This document shows positions 32,105 through 41,600 of a stretch of DNA of 64,000 nt, piece by piece (the first letter of the stretch is position 1; every line of letters begins with the position of its first letter). The translations under genes were made by a program, and so were the position numbers. Below the pieces are notes generated by a model. It made no database searches, had not been told where the DNA came from, and saw nothing but the letters and a program-made list of their open reading frames with translations. Origin of the DNA: VAXT01 sp963774625 (lineage in GTDB: Bacteria > Actinomycetota > Thermoleophilia > Gaiellales > Gaiellaceae); assembly GCA_963774625.1 (NCBI GenBank), contig CAVZFQ010000013.1, forward strand, positions 1,364,001 to 1,428,000, written 5' to 3'.

Positions 32105-33010
32105 TCAGGCCGGGCCGCTGACGACGATTCGCTCGGGCTCGGGCTCGTAGCCGAGGCGCTCGTTCACGCCTCGCATGCCGACGTTCAGCTCGTCGTTCGT
32201 CGTCGCGATCGTCTCGATTCCGGCCGCGCGCGCGGCCTCGATCTGGGCGCGTTTGAGCGCGGAGGCGATTCCGCGACGGCGCCACGGTCGTCTGACTGCG
32301 GTGAGCCTGTTCTCGGCCTCGGGTGATTCGGCTCCGTACCGTCGCAGCGCCGTGTACCCGACGACCTCGTCTCCCTCGAGCGCGATGACGCACCCTTCGG
32401 GAAACGCACCCGGCCCTTCGAGGTTCTCGCGTGACCAGTCCTCGTACGTGCTCGGTTCGCTCGTGCCGTGGCTGGGTACGTCGACTGAGACCTCGGTGTC
32501 GACCGCGAACACGGCGGGGATCAGGTCGGGCCGCTCAGCGAACGTGACGAGCGTGATCCCTGCAGGTGCGTCCGGCGTGGCGGGAGGGACCTTGCTCAGG
32601 TCGAGCAACACGTCGCGCTCGCGACCGACCTCGCGGAACCCACGGTGCTCGGCAAAGGCCAGCGTCGCCTCGTCGCCGGCCCTGATGCGCCCCCAGAGCT
32701 CGGTGGCGCCACGGGTCTGCGCATGCTCCGCAATCGCTTCCAGCAGCGCGCTACCCACCCCGCGGCCGCGCAGCTCAGGCACCACTCGGGCCGCCGCGTA
32801 GTCGGCGCCCATGAGCGACGAAGGGCGACCGACTCCCGTTCCCGCCGGAGCCCCGTCCAGATAAGCGAGGGCCCAGAGGCTCTCGGTGTCCTGCTCGAAG
32901 CTGTGCCGGAACTCGTCGACGTCCATCCGGAGGCCGTCGACGCGCAGCATGATGTCGGCCCAGGCCTCGATCTGCTCGGTGCTCTCGGGGTGCTCGATGT
33001 GAATCGCCAT
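32105..33010 (-). CDS. Tandem GNAT N-acetyltransferase
   Basis: A 301-residue protein with two GNAT domains. The first (residues 1-150) has VVPELRGRGVGSALLEAIAEHAQTRGA, the acetyl-CoA pyrophosphate loop. The second (155-300) has LTAVRRPWRRRGIASALKRAQIEAARAAG and TTNDELNVGMRGVNERLGYEP, the usual asparagine and GNAT ending. Double-GNAT proteins of this layout include Eis and mycothiol acetyltransferase relatives, but no substrate residues point to one. ATG 33010 is used; an upstream GTG-type extension (MRSGRPFGQHRCC) is a shadow of the divergent gene. It is convergent with yjbQ across the repeat region. Confidence 0.85.
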   Translation of the reverse strand: MAIHIEHPESTEQIEAWADIMLRVDGLRMDVDEFRHSFEQDTESLWALAYLDGAPAGTGVGRPSSLMGADYAAARVVPELRGRGVGSALLEAIAEHAQTRGATELWGRIRAGDEATLAFAEHRGFREVGRERDVLLDLSKVPPATPDAPAGITLVTFAERPDLIPAVFAVDTEVSVDVPSHGTSEPSTYEDWSRENLEGPGAFPEGCVIALEGDEVVGYTALRRYGAESPEAENRLTAVRRPWRRRGIASALKRAQIEAARAAGIETIATTNDELNVGMRGVNERLGYEPEPERIVVSGPA

Positions 33011-33030
33011 GCAGCACCTATGCTGGCCGA

Positions 33031-34476
33031 ATGGCCGCCCCGATCGCAAAGGACCAGGAGCTCGAGCTCAAGATCGACTCCCTCGCGTACGGCGGGAACG
33101 GCGTCGCGCGCCTGAACGGCTTCGTCGTCTTCGTGAAGCGCGGCCTGCCCGGCGACACGGTTCGCGCGCGCGTGACCAAGGTGAAGCGGAACCACGCGGA
33201 GGCCCTCGCCGTCGAGGTCGTCGAGCCCGGCGCGCCTCGCGTGGAGGCTCCGTGCGAGCACTACCCCGAGTGCGGCGGCTGCAAGTTCCAGGACCTCGCC
33301 TACGAGGCGCAGGTCGCGGCCAAGCACGACCAGGTGGCGGATGCCCTGCGCCGCATCGGCGGGATCGCGGACGCCCCGCTCGAGCCGATCGTCCCGGCGA
33401 AGTCGGTTTTCCACTACCGCAACAAGCTCGAGTACTCGTTCACTCAGACCCCGGAAGGCCCCGCGTGTGGCTTCCACCTGGCCGGCCGGTGGGACGCGGT
33501 CTTCGACGTCGAGCAGTGCTGGCTGACCACCGACCTCGGCAACTCGGTCCGCGAAGCCGTCGATGCCTGGGCGCGAGCCGAGCGCCTCGACGCCTACGAC
33601 CAGGTCGAGCACGCCGGCTACCTGCGCCATCTCGTCCTCCGCGAAGGCCGCAACACCGGGCAGCTCCTCGTCCAGCTCGTGACGGCACAGGGCGAGAAGT
33701 TCGACCGCGACCAGTTCGTCGAGGAGCTCCAGCGCTTTCCTGAGGTGCGGTCGATCCACTGGTCGGTCAACGAGACTCCCGCCGAGGTCACGAACCTGCC
33801 GACCACGCTCCTCTGGGGCGAGGAGTGGATCGAGGAAGAGCTGTGCGGCCTGCGCTTCAGGGTCCGGCCGAACGCGTTCCTGCAGACGAACACCGAGATG
33901 GCGGAGGTGCTCTACGACCTCGCCGTCGAGTACGCGGGCCTGACCGGCGAGGAGACCGTCTATGACCTGTACTGCGGGATCGGGACGATCGGACTGGCCA
34001 TGGCCTCGAAGGCGCTCACGGTGTGGGGCATCGAGGTCTCCGAGGAGTCGGTTGCCTGTGCCTTGGAGAACGCAGACCTCAACGGGATCACCAACGCGGC
34101 CTTCTACGCCGGTGAGGTCGGGCAGGCCGTCGAGGAGCTCCGCGACCGGGCCGGGACTCCTGACGTGGTCGTTGTCGATCCCCCTCGTGCCGGCTTATCG
34201 GGAAAGGCGCTACGCCGGATCGGTCGCATGGAGCCCTCGAAGATCGTCTACGTCTCGTGCAATCCGACGACGCTCGCGTCGAACGTCAAGGAGTTCCAGA
34301 GCGAGTGGGGCTATCGCCTGGAACGCGTGCGGCCGGTGGACATGTTCCCGCACACGCCGCACATCGAAGCGGTGGCGCTACTCGTCCGTGACGGCTCGGC
34401 GCCGGCGAGCTCCCCGGATCTCCCGCCAGATCAGGTCGGCGTTCGGAATCAGGAAACCGAGCGCGAGCAGCGGTAG
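33031..34476 (+). CDS. TrmA/RumA-family RNA (uracil-5-)-methyltransferase (RlmD-like)
   Basis: A 481-residue SAM-dependent m5U methyltransferase for 23S rRNA or tRNA. It has an N-terminal TRAM domain (residues 1-60) and a 4Fe-4S site with Cys75, Cys81, Cys84 (CEHYPECGGC) and Cys162. SAM motifs are VYDLYCGIGTIGLAMA and VVVDPPRAGLSGKAL. The nucleophile is in VYVSCNPTTLASN. The family normally ends near HIEAVALLVRD; here about 35 more residues run 99 bases over the 3' end of the convergent membrane-protein gene. TATGCT with a 6-base gap precedes ATG 33031 (leaderless). Which RNA it modifies cannot be told. Confidence 0.92.
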   Translation: MAAPIAKDQELELKIDSLAYGGNGVARLNGFVVFVKRGLPGDTVRARVTKVKRNHAEALAVEVVEPGAPRVEAPCEHYPECGGCKFQDLAYEAQVAAKHDQVADALRRIGGIADAPLEPIVPAKSVFHYRNKLEYSFTQTPEGPACGFHLAGRWDAVFDVEQCWLTTDLGNSVREAVDAWARAERLDAYDQVEHAGYLRHLVLREGRNTGQLLVQLVTAQGEKFDRDQFVEELQRFPEVRSIHWSVNETPAEVTNLPTTLLWGEEWIEEELCGLRFRVRPNAFLQTNTEMAEVLYDLAVEYAGLTGEETVYDLYCGIGTIGLAMASKALTVWGIEVSEESVACALENADLNGITNAAFYAGEVGQAVEELRDRAGTPDVVVVDPPRAGLSGKALRRIGRMEPSKIVYVSCNPTTLASNVKEFQSEWGYRLERVRPVDMFPHTPHIEAVALLVRDGSAPASSPDLPPDQVGVRNQETEREQR

Positions 34477-35418
34477 GGCCGGCAGGCCTGAGAGCTCGAG
34501 CCAGACTGCCAGAGCGAGCGTGGTGCCGAACGAGGCCGCCATCGCGACCCACGTCCAGCCGACGCGAAGGCGGAAACGCGCGGCCGCCGCGAGGAAGAGA
34601 CCGAAGAAGAGAATGTCGGGCGGCCCCAGACGCGCGAACGACCCCTCGGCAGTCGCAACCAAGTCGCGCGGAGCGCCCGCGGTCGCAGTCGGCGGCGCCT
34701 CTGCTTCGTCGCCCGGCTGCGGAGCCGGTACGGGTGCGCTGGCGGCCCGGCGCCCATCCGCCCCGACGCTCTCGACGACATACGACCTCTTCGCGTCCGT
34801 GGGCACACCGTCGAAGGAAAAGCTCGTGCCCTCGATCAGCTCGTCGCCGTTCAGCGGCTCCGCGTCAGGGGAATCTCTGTAGACGTCGTAGCCGGTCACT
34901 TTGAGGCGGGGGCTCTCCCAGTCGAGCTTGACGTCCCGCCTCCCGGGAACTGGGAAGCCGAACGCGATCGTCTCGAAGATGCTCGGCCGCTCTTCGACGA
35001 TGTGACCCGTCGGGCCCCGGAAGACCGAGAACGCGTCGACGGCCGGGATGATCGCGGCGACAAGAGCGACCCACAGCACCGTCTCGAAGAACCCGAGGAA
35101 CCAGAACGAGATCAGCGTCAGCGCGACGAGCTTCGAGAAGTCCGCCAGGATGTCGAGGCTCGCGATCTCGCACACGACGGCCAGCACGCCGAACGCGAGT
35201 CCGGCCAGGCCGAGCCCCTTCGCCTTCCAGAGCGGGAGCACGAGCCAGGTGATCCCGAAGATGGCCGGGATGAGGACGAAGCCGAGGAACGCGATCTCCC
35301 ACCAGAGGGTCATGTTCGGGAGCGATGGCGCGACCGCGTAGTAGACGCTGAGCAACGCCAGAAGCGCCACCAACGCGGCGCCCCGCGGCGTCTTTAGTAA
35401 GGAGGAAGCTCTGCCCAC
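34378..35418 (-). CDS. Large membrane protein with an extracytoplasmic fibronectin-type insert
   Basis: About 346 residues. Four or five membrane helices (residues 15-33, 40-60, 67-88, 95-115 and near 120-135) are followed by a soluble stretch (KLDWESPRLKVTGYDVYRDSPDAEPLNGDEL) that looks like a FN3-type beta domain. A Pro/Ala linker and two more helices (LGPPDILFFGLFLAAAARF and ALPLLALGFLIPNADLIW) follow. The start is taken as GTG 35418, overlapping the glycosylase end by 25 bases; a TTG at 35373 is an alternative. Its 3' end overlaps the convergent methyltransferase gene by 99 bases. Function unknown. Confidence 0.65.
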   Translation of the reverse strand: MGRASSLLKTPRGAALVALLALLSVYYAVAPSLPNMTLWWEIAFLGFVLIPAIFGITWLVLPLWKAKGLGLAGLAFGVLAVVCEIASLDILADFSKLVALTLISFWFLGFFETVLWVALVAAIIPAVDAFSVFRGPTGHIVEERPSIFETIAFGFPVPGRRDVKLDWESPRLKVTGYDVYRDSPDAEPLNGDELIEGTSFSFDGVPTDAKRSYVVESVGADGRRAASAPVPAPQPGDEAEAPPTATAGAPRDLVATAEGSFARLGPPDILFFGLFLAAAARFRLRVGWTWVAMAASFGTTLALAVWLELSGLPALPLLALGFLIPNADLIWREIRGARRRRAVTDE

Positions 35419-35981
35419 CAGGGCCCGAGCGCCTTGAAAGCGTTCCAGAACGCAGTCTTCGCCGGCGCCTCGTCGAGAGCCGCGTCGATGTCCGGCACAT
35501 ACAGCGCGTCGATCGTCGCAGTCAGCTCCTGCACCTCGCCGGTCGTGGCCGCCACCTCGTTGGCCAGCGGGAGCTCGAGGCCGTTCAGGAAGGCAAGCGC
35601 CTCTTCGCCCATCACGACGACGAGCTTCGGCTGCACGATGAGCAGCTCGCGCGTGAGGAACGGCCGGCACTCCTCCTCGCTGCCGTCAGCGAACTTGAGC
35701 GCGTTCGTCCCGTAGACGGCGAGCGGGTCGACGGTCAACCGGTCGAGCGACTTGCGCAGCGCCTGGCCGGCCCGCCCGAAGAAGGCGACGCCCTCTTGCA
35801 CCTCAGCCGGCTGCGGCCGGTACTTGAGCAGGAAGACGTCGGCGCGTGGATGGCCGGAGCCGAGGACCGGAACGCGCTCGCCCTTACCGGAGCGCGCGAT
35901 CTCGTCCGCGAGCTCGTTGATCTCGGCGATCGCCTTCTTCAGGTACTTCTCGGTGATTTCGTCAGTAGTCACAGCAGGCAC
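35394..35981 (-). CDS. Uracil-DNA glycosylase superfamily protein (family 4-like)
   Basis: A 195-residue protein. VLGSGHPRADVFLLKYRPQPAEVQEGVAFFGRAGQALRKSLDRL matches the active-site region of bacterial UDG family 4/5, and AVYGTNALKFADGSEEECRPFLTREL follows the family pattern. Family 4 enzymes have four iron-sulphur cysteines. Here the usual Cys positions are not present, so it is a divergent member or has another substrate. Start GTG 35981. Its end overlaps the membrane-protein gene, so both are probably co-transcribed. DNA repair is the likely field; activity is not certain. Confidence 0.75.
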   Translation of the reverse strand: MPAVTTDEITEKYLKKAIAEINELADEIARSGKGERVPVLGSGHPRADVFLLKYRPQPAEVQEGVAFFGRAGQALRKSLDRLTVDPLAVYGTNALKFADGSEEECRPFLTRELLIVQPKLVVVMGEEALAFLNGLELPLANEVAATTGEVQELTATIDALYVPDIDAALDEAPAKTAFWNAFKALGPWWAELPPY

Positions 35982-36004
35982 AGGGGCAGGATCTCAATTC
36001 TCGT

Positions 36005-37729
36005 TTAGCGGACCCTTTCCTTGACCTGCGCCATCCACTTCAGCGACTGGAGGTAGGCGAGCGACTTGGGGCGGCGCAGAAGCTCTGCCGTCCGCAGGCT
36101 GAGCAGGAACTCGTCCCGGTCGTGGAAGGCCCGCATCCGCAGGCCGCCGGTGCCCACTCCCTGGAGGACGTGCGCGTCGGATCCGGCGCCCATCGTCAGG
36201 TTGTACTTGCGCGCGAAGCGAAGGGCCTCGTCGTTGTACGCCTCGAAGAGCAGGCGCGCGTTGTACACCTCGAACACGTCGATCTCGCCGAGGTGGCGGC
36301 GCAGGGTGGCGGCATCCGGGATCGAGTGCAGCCGGTCGAACGGGTGCGGGAGGTAGACGACGCCGTCCTGCTCGCGGATGGCCGCGATCGTGTCGCCGAA
36401 GGACATGCCGCGGGGTATCTCCTCGGAGAGGAAGAGCCCGATCACCTCGCCCTGGCCGTCGGTCTTGACCTCCTCGCCCGGGATGACGAAGAGCGGCGTG
36501 TCGCGTGCGAGCTCGACCGCCTCGAGCGCGCCCCCGAAGACGTTGTGGTCGGTGACGGCGATCGCCCCGAGGCCCTGGGCGATGGCGTGTTCCACCAGTT
36601 CGCCCGCCTCGACTGCGCAGTCGTGCGACCAGGACGTGTGCATGTGGAGGTCGCAGAGGATCCACTCGCGGTCGGCGAGCGGATCGGCCGGTCGCCGCGT
36701 GCGCCGCCGGCCCGCGATGCCCCGGTACACCTCGTCCAGCTCACCGGCGGCATCCGCGAAGGTCTGGCCTTCGATGCTGCGGCGGGCTTCGTCGCCCAGT
36801 TCCTTGCGCAGGGGCTCGTTCTCGGCAAGCCGCGCGAGGGCGGCGGCGGCGAGCTCGGGCTGCTCCTGCACTCCGGGCGGAGAGGCGATCGCCGCACCGG
36901 CGGCGGCGGCTTCGAGCGAGACCCGGGGGAGCCCGTCGAGGGCGGGGACGAAGATCGCGGTCTCCTGGAGGAGCGGAGCGCGGGCGCGCCCGTCGCGCGC
37001 GGTCCGCACGTGCACGCGACCCCGGAGCCGGGGTGGGACCGATGGCCGGCCCGTGAGCGGTTTCGTCCGCAGAAATGTGAGCTCCCAGCCGGGCAACTCG
37101 CCCATCGCTCGGAGCGCGGCGCGGGTCAGCGGTCGTTCTCCCGGTCGCCATTCGACCACGACGAGGGGTTGCTTGCCGTTCGGCCGAAAGAGATCCGGGT
37201 CGACGCCGACGCCGACGATGCTGTACTCACCCGGGAAGCGGGCCGCGGCGGCATGCGCGACCTCCGGGGAGGCGGCTACGAGCGCGTCGATCCGTGCCAG
37301 CAGCCTCGCTCGTTGCGCCTTCCCGGGCGGGTAGCCGAGACGCTCGGGCGAGAAGAAACTCGCCACCGAGAGGGCCCGCGACTCGCGCAGGGCGACGTAC
37401 GAGAGGCTCGGCAGGCCCGGCTCGAACCCGTGGACGACGTCGAACCCGCCCCGCTCGAGCGCGAGCAAGAGGTTGGCGCGCACGCCCACGGGAAGGCCGA
37501 CCCGGCTGCGCCGGGAGATCGGGACGGCCGGGCCCAGTGCGATCAGAGGCGCGTTCGCGCCGTCCTGGAGGGCTCTGCGGCCCGCCGCGAGGTCGGCCGC
37601 GCGGGTCGACGGTGCGAGCACCGTCACCGAGTGATCGAGCGCGCGCAGCTCGGCCGCAATCCCTGCGACGTGCTCGTTCACGTCGTGGGGCTTCGACCAG
37701 GCGAACGGCGTGACGAGGCAAATACGCAC
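36005..37729 (-). CDS. Glycosyltransferase family 4 fused to a PHP-type phosphoesterase
   Basis: A 574-residue fusion. Residues 1-340 are a GT4 (GT-B) glycosyltransferase: RICLVTPFAWSKPHDVNEHVAGIAAELRALDHSVTVLAP, then FDVVHGFEPGLPSLSYVAL, YSIVGVGVDPDLFRP, and LPRVSLEAAAAGAAIASPPGV. Residues 357-520 are a PHP domain: CDLHMHTSWSHDCAVE (HxH), VTDHNVFGG, YLPHPFDRLHS, and GAGSDAHVL, all metal ligands present. The start is GTG 37729, since the longer ORF adds only Arg-rich residues. TACACT lies 12 bases upstream. The pair may build and process a sugar phosphate or lipid-linked sugar. The domain calls are firm, the joint role is unknown. Confidence 0.88.
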   Translation of the reverse strand: MRICLVTPFAWSKPHDVNEHVAGIAAELRALDHSVTVLAPSTRAADLAAGRRALQDGANAPLIALGPAVPISRRSRVGLPVGVRANLLLALERGGFDVVHGFEPGLPSLSYVALRESRALSVASFFSPERLGYPPGKAQRARLLARIDALVAASPEVAHAAAARFPGEYSIVGVGVDPDLFRPNGKQPLVVVEWRPGERPLTRAALRAMGELPGWELTFLRTKPLTGRPSVPPRLRGRVHVRTARDGRARAPLLQETAIFVPALDGLPRVSLEAAAAGAAIASPPGVQEQPELAAAALARLAENEPLRKELGDEARRSIEGQTFADAAGELDEVYRGIAGRRRTRRPADPLADREWILCDLHMHTSWSHDCAVEAGELVEHAIAQGLGAIAVTDHNVFGGALEAVELARDTPLFVIPGEEVKTDGQGEVIGLFLSEEIPRGMSFGDTIAAIREQDGVVYLPHPFDRLHSIPDAATLRRHLGEIDVFEVYNARLLFEAYNDEALRFARKYNLTMGAGSDAHVLQGVGTGGLRMRAFHDRDEFLLSLRTAELLRRPKSLAYLQSLKWMAQVKERVR

Positions 37730-37794
37730 GACCCGCGGCCGAGTGTACTCCCGGCCCTCGCGCCTTTTCCCCTGCACCGGCGTAAAGTGCGCCC

Positions 37795-38391
37795 GTGGCC
37801 GTCTCGCAGGAGGAGAAGCGGCGCCAGATCCTGGATGCTGCGGTTCGTGCGTTCGCCCGCAAGGGCTATCACGCCTGCCGCGTGGGGGAGATCGCCGAGG
37901 AGGCCGGCGTCGCCTACGGGCTCGTCTACCACTACTTCAGCTCGAAGGAAGAAGTGCTGAAGACGATCTTCCGCGATACCTGGACGCTGATGCTCGCGCG
38001 CATCGCCGAGATGGAGGCCGAGGGCGAGCCGGCCAGCGAGCAGGTTCGGAAGGTGACCGCGCTTCTGCTGCGCACCTGGAAGCGCGATCCCGATCTCGTT
38101 CGGGTGCTCGTGCGCGAGGTCACGCGGTCGCCTGAGCAACTGCAGCAGGAGATCGAGGAGATCGGGCACGCCTACGAGGCCCTCGAGCGCATCATCCGGC
38201 GCGGGCAGGAGAACGGCGAGTTTCGCTCCGACCTCGACCCGCAGCTGGCGGCGACCGTGTTCTACGGAGCGCTCGAGGAAGTTCTCACCGGCTGGGTGAT
38301 GGGACTGCTGCCGGACGGCGAGAACGAGGTGGCCAAGGCCGAGCAGGCGGTCGTGAGCCTGCTCTGTGACGGCTTGCTCGCCCCGCGGTAG
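37795..38391 (+). CDS. TetR-family transcription regulator
   Basis: A 198-residue regulator. The N-terminal helix-turn-helix is RRQILDAAVRAFARKGYHACRVGEIAEEAGVAYGLVYHYFSSKEEVLKTIF. The C-terminal ligand domain ends VFYGALEEVLTGWVMGLLPDGENEVAKAEQAVVSLLCDGLL, as in the FadR-like (fatty acyl-CoA responding) group. Start GTG 37795 lies six bases after TAAAGT, so it is leaderless. It is divergent from the GT-PHP gene with 65 bases between. Two related palindromes lie 50-100 bases after its stop (38442-38493) and may be its operators. The ligand is not shown. Confidence 0.92.
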   Translation: MAVSQEEKRRQILDAAVRAFARKGYHACRVGEIAEEAGVAYGLVYHYFSSKEEVLKTIFRDTWTLMLARIAEMEAEGEPASEQVRKVTALLLRTWKRDPDLVRVLVREVTRSPEQLQQEIEEIGHAYEALERIIRRGQENGEFRSDLDPQLAATVFYGALEEVLTGWVMGLLPDGENEVAKAEQAVVSLLCDGLLAPR

Positions 38392-38441
38392 CTGCCCAAA
38401 GCTATCTAAGTCTCCTCGAGCCTTACCGGCAATTCTGCTGC

Positions 38442-38493
38442 GATTGATTCGTCAATCAACGGCGCCGAAATTCCAGATTGATTTGTCAGTCAA
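38442..38493. repeat. Pair of 18-bp palindrome-like repeats in an AT-richer gap
   Basis: GATTGATTCGTCAATCAA (38442-38459) and GATTGATTTGTCAGTCAA (38476-38493) match at 16 of 18 positions and begin 34 bases apart, about three helix turns. Both are imperfect dyads (TTGA/TCAA). They lie in the 262-base gap between the tetR gene and the subtilase gene, which is clearly lower in GC than its surroundings. They are operator candidates for the adjacent TetR protein. The first also folds as GATTGA-TTCG-TCAATC. Confidence 0.5.
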
Positions 38494-38653
38494 TTCGTGG
38501 ATAGCGCAGAGAATTTCCAGGTGCCCGTATCCGTTGAGAAAAGACTTGCGTTTTGCAGATGGCGCCTAAATAATCGCGCCCAGTTTTTTGCGCCGGACGC
38601 ACGGGCGTGAAGAACCCCAGGGCAAACCGGAGACAAACGGGAGGGCAAGCGCA

Positions 38654-41600
38654 ATGCGCATCCTGAGAGTGGTGGCAGCACTCGGCGTGGCTGCTGGGCT
38701 CGCCGCGACGCCGAGCACGGGTGTCGTCGGCACGGCCTCGACGTTCGACCTCGGCCCCAGCGCGAAGGCGGAGGCAGCAGCGCCGCTGGCGAACTTCCAG
38801 GCCAAGGGCGACAACCTGGTCCGGCTCCTCGCCGGCGCGTTCGATCCGGCTGCCGGCTCGTTGCCGGCAGGCTCGGGCATCGGTCTTCGTGACCGTTCGA
38901 CGTTGCCGGCGGACACGCCGCAGTACTGGCTCGTCCAGGTGCGCGACAAGCGCTACGCAGATGTCGTCAGCGCTGTAAGTCGGGCCGGCGGGCAGATCGC
39001 CGGAACGGTTCCTGACAGCACCTACATGGTGCGCGCGACGCCGTCACAGCGTGACCAGTTCGCCTCCAGCGACGCAGTTCGCTGGGCCGGCTACTACCAG
39101 CCGGCCTGGCGTATCCCGGTCGCAGCTGCCGGCAAGCCCGGCCTGCTAGAGCTCTCCGGCCGGCAGCGCTATCGCGTGCATGCCTTCCCCGACGACCCTG
39201 CGCGCGGCGTGGTCGGTCGGGCCTTGAAGCACATGAACGGCGTCCAGGTTCTCCGGGACGAAGGAGTCGTTGTCGACATCGAGGCCACGGGCGCGCAGAT
39301 TCCTGCGATCGCAGCTCTCCCGGCGGTGGAGTGGATCGGCACTCCGCCGCAGGTCGTCAAGCACAACTTCAACGCTCGCTGGGTCAATGACACCGGCGTT
39401 CGCGACCTCTATGCCGCGACCGCGCCGGGACGCCTGAACGGTGCCGGGCAGACTGCTGCGGTTGCGGACACGGGCGTCAACTACAAGCTCGATCTGAACG
39501 GTCGCGCGCACATCAATTTCCGGGACTGCGATGCCGCGGGCGTCTGCAAGGAGGCGATCTACACGCAGGCTGCGCCCGGCAATACGCCGGCGGAGATGGA
39601 GAGCATCGCGAACCACAACACCGGGCACCGCAAGATGGTCGCCTACTTCGACCTCGGCGACGCGGGTCCCAACATGTTCGACGAGTCGTCGCACGGGACG
39701 CACACCGGGGGCTCGATCGACGGCGACAAGCCGCCGTACGGCACCTGGCAGAGCGCCGACGGCATGGCGCCGGCCGCGAAGCATGTCCACCAGAACATCG
39801 CCACGACGAGCGGCGGCCTCGGCGGGCTTCCGGCGGACGAGTACAACATGTTCCGCCAGGCCTACCGGCCGCGGAACCCGGCCGGCGTTCCCACAGTCTG
39901 GACACCGGGCGACTACTCGAATTACCTCCCGAACGAGGACGCGCGCACCCACAACAACTCGTGGGGGTCGATCACGGGCGTCGTCGACGACGGCACCGCG
40001 ATGCGCTTCGACCGCTTCGTCTGGGACCACGAGGACATGGTCATCGTCGTCTCCGCCGGCAACGGCGGGCCGGGTGCGTCCACGATCTCGACGCCGTCGA
40101 TCGCCAAGAACGACATGTCCAGCGGCGCCTCCGCGAACGGACGCCAGCCGATGGTGTCGATCGACTCGATGGCCGCGTTCTCGTCGCACGGCCCGACCCT
40201 TGACGGCCGCTTCGGCGCCGATCTCGCCACTCCCGGTCAGATCGTCGTCTCGTCGAAGGGCGGCACCGTGGACGACGAGCACACCGCCCAGGGCACGTCG
40301 ATGTCCGCGCCGATCCTGACCGGCCTCTCCACCCTCGTGCGTCAGTACTTCTACGACGGGTACGGGCCGGCCACCGGTAAGGGGTTCGCGGGCGGCTCAG
40401 CCAACCCGGCGCGTCGCCACAACCCGAGCGCTGCGCTCGTCAAAACCGCGCTCATCAACGGCGCCGAGCGGATGCGCGGCTGGTACTCGGGGGACGAAGG
40501 CGGCCAGCGAGCGGTCGACGGCCAGTGGCCTTCCGCCGGCCAGGGCTTCGGCCGCGTGAACCTCGACAACTCCCTCTACTTCTCGAACGACCCCACGAAC
40601 AACTGGTTCCGCGATGTCTGGCGCAGCGACGCCGAGGCTTTCGCGGCCGGTGTCGGAGCTACGCGCTCGTACACGGTCAGCGTCCAGGCGGGCTCGCCGC
40701 TGGACGTCACGCTCGGGTGGACCGACGCGCCGAGCCTGCTTGCCGCGGGCACGCCGGCCCTCGTCAACAACCTGAACCTCACGGTCACGGGCCCAGGCGG
40801 CACGTACGTGGGGAACAACATGAACAGCAGGACGACGCCGGGCATCGCGGTCGCGGAGACGCCCCCGGGCCTCGCGGCCGCCGACACGGCGAACCCGAGC
40901 GAGCGCGTCCGGATCGTTAACCCACCCGCGGGCACGTACACGATCACGGTGACGGGAGCCTCGGTCCTCCAGGGACAACAGGGCTTCGCGTTGGCTGCGA
41001 GCGGGCGCATCTCGGCCGTCGGCTCGAGCTTCACGCCCGGTCCTGCGCGGCAACGTGACGTTTCGGGCACGCCGACGATCTCGAACGTCAACGTCGAGCC
41101 GATCAGCTCGAACACCGCGATCGTTCGCTTCACGACGAACGAGCCGACCACAGCGACGGCCACGGCCGGCGGCAACACGTACGTCGATTCGTACAACGTG
41201 GGCGCGGGTGGCTTTCCGGGCCTCAACGAGGCGACGATCGAGACCTCGGCCGAGTACGGCGACAAGCCGGTCGTCGGGACGAGCCACGAGATCCTGATGA
41301 CGGCGCTCTCGCCCGGCCAGACGTACTCGATCGCGCTGGCCGCCCGCGACCTGGCGTCGAACACGCGGAACGCGTCGGTCACGCACACGAGCCCTGCTCT
41401 GGCGTACCAGGCCGACGCGCCGGACATCGGGTACTTCTCGAGTGGCCCGAACGGCGCGGCCCAGTTCCGGACGGGCACGCAGCTGTACGCGGGCACCGCC
41501 TATGTCGATCCTCTCGACACGGTCGCCCAACGGCACCTCGGCGCCTGGATGTTCCGGGTGCCGCAGTCCGTCGACCCCAACGCGATCACCGGTGCAGTCG

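Noticed and set aside
38610..38660. CAGGGCAAACC followed by GGGAGGGCAAGC, resembling half of a c-di-GMP-I (GEMM) riboswitch
   Set aside because: Only the first conserved segments are present; the second helix and its receptor are missing because the subtilase ATG follows at once. Similarity is probably chance plus the ribosome binding site.
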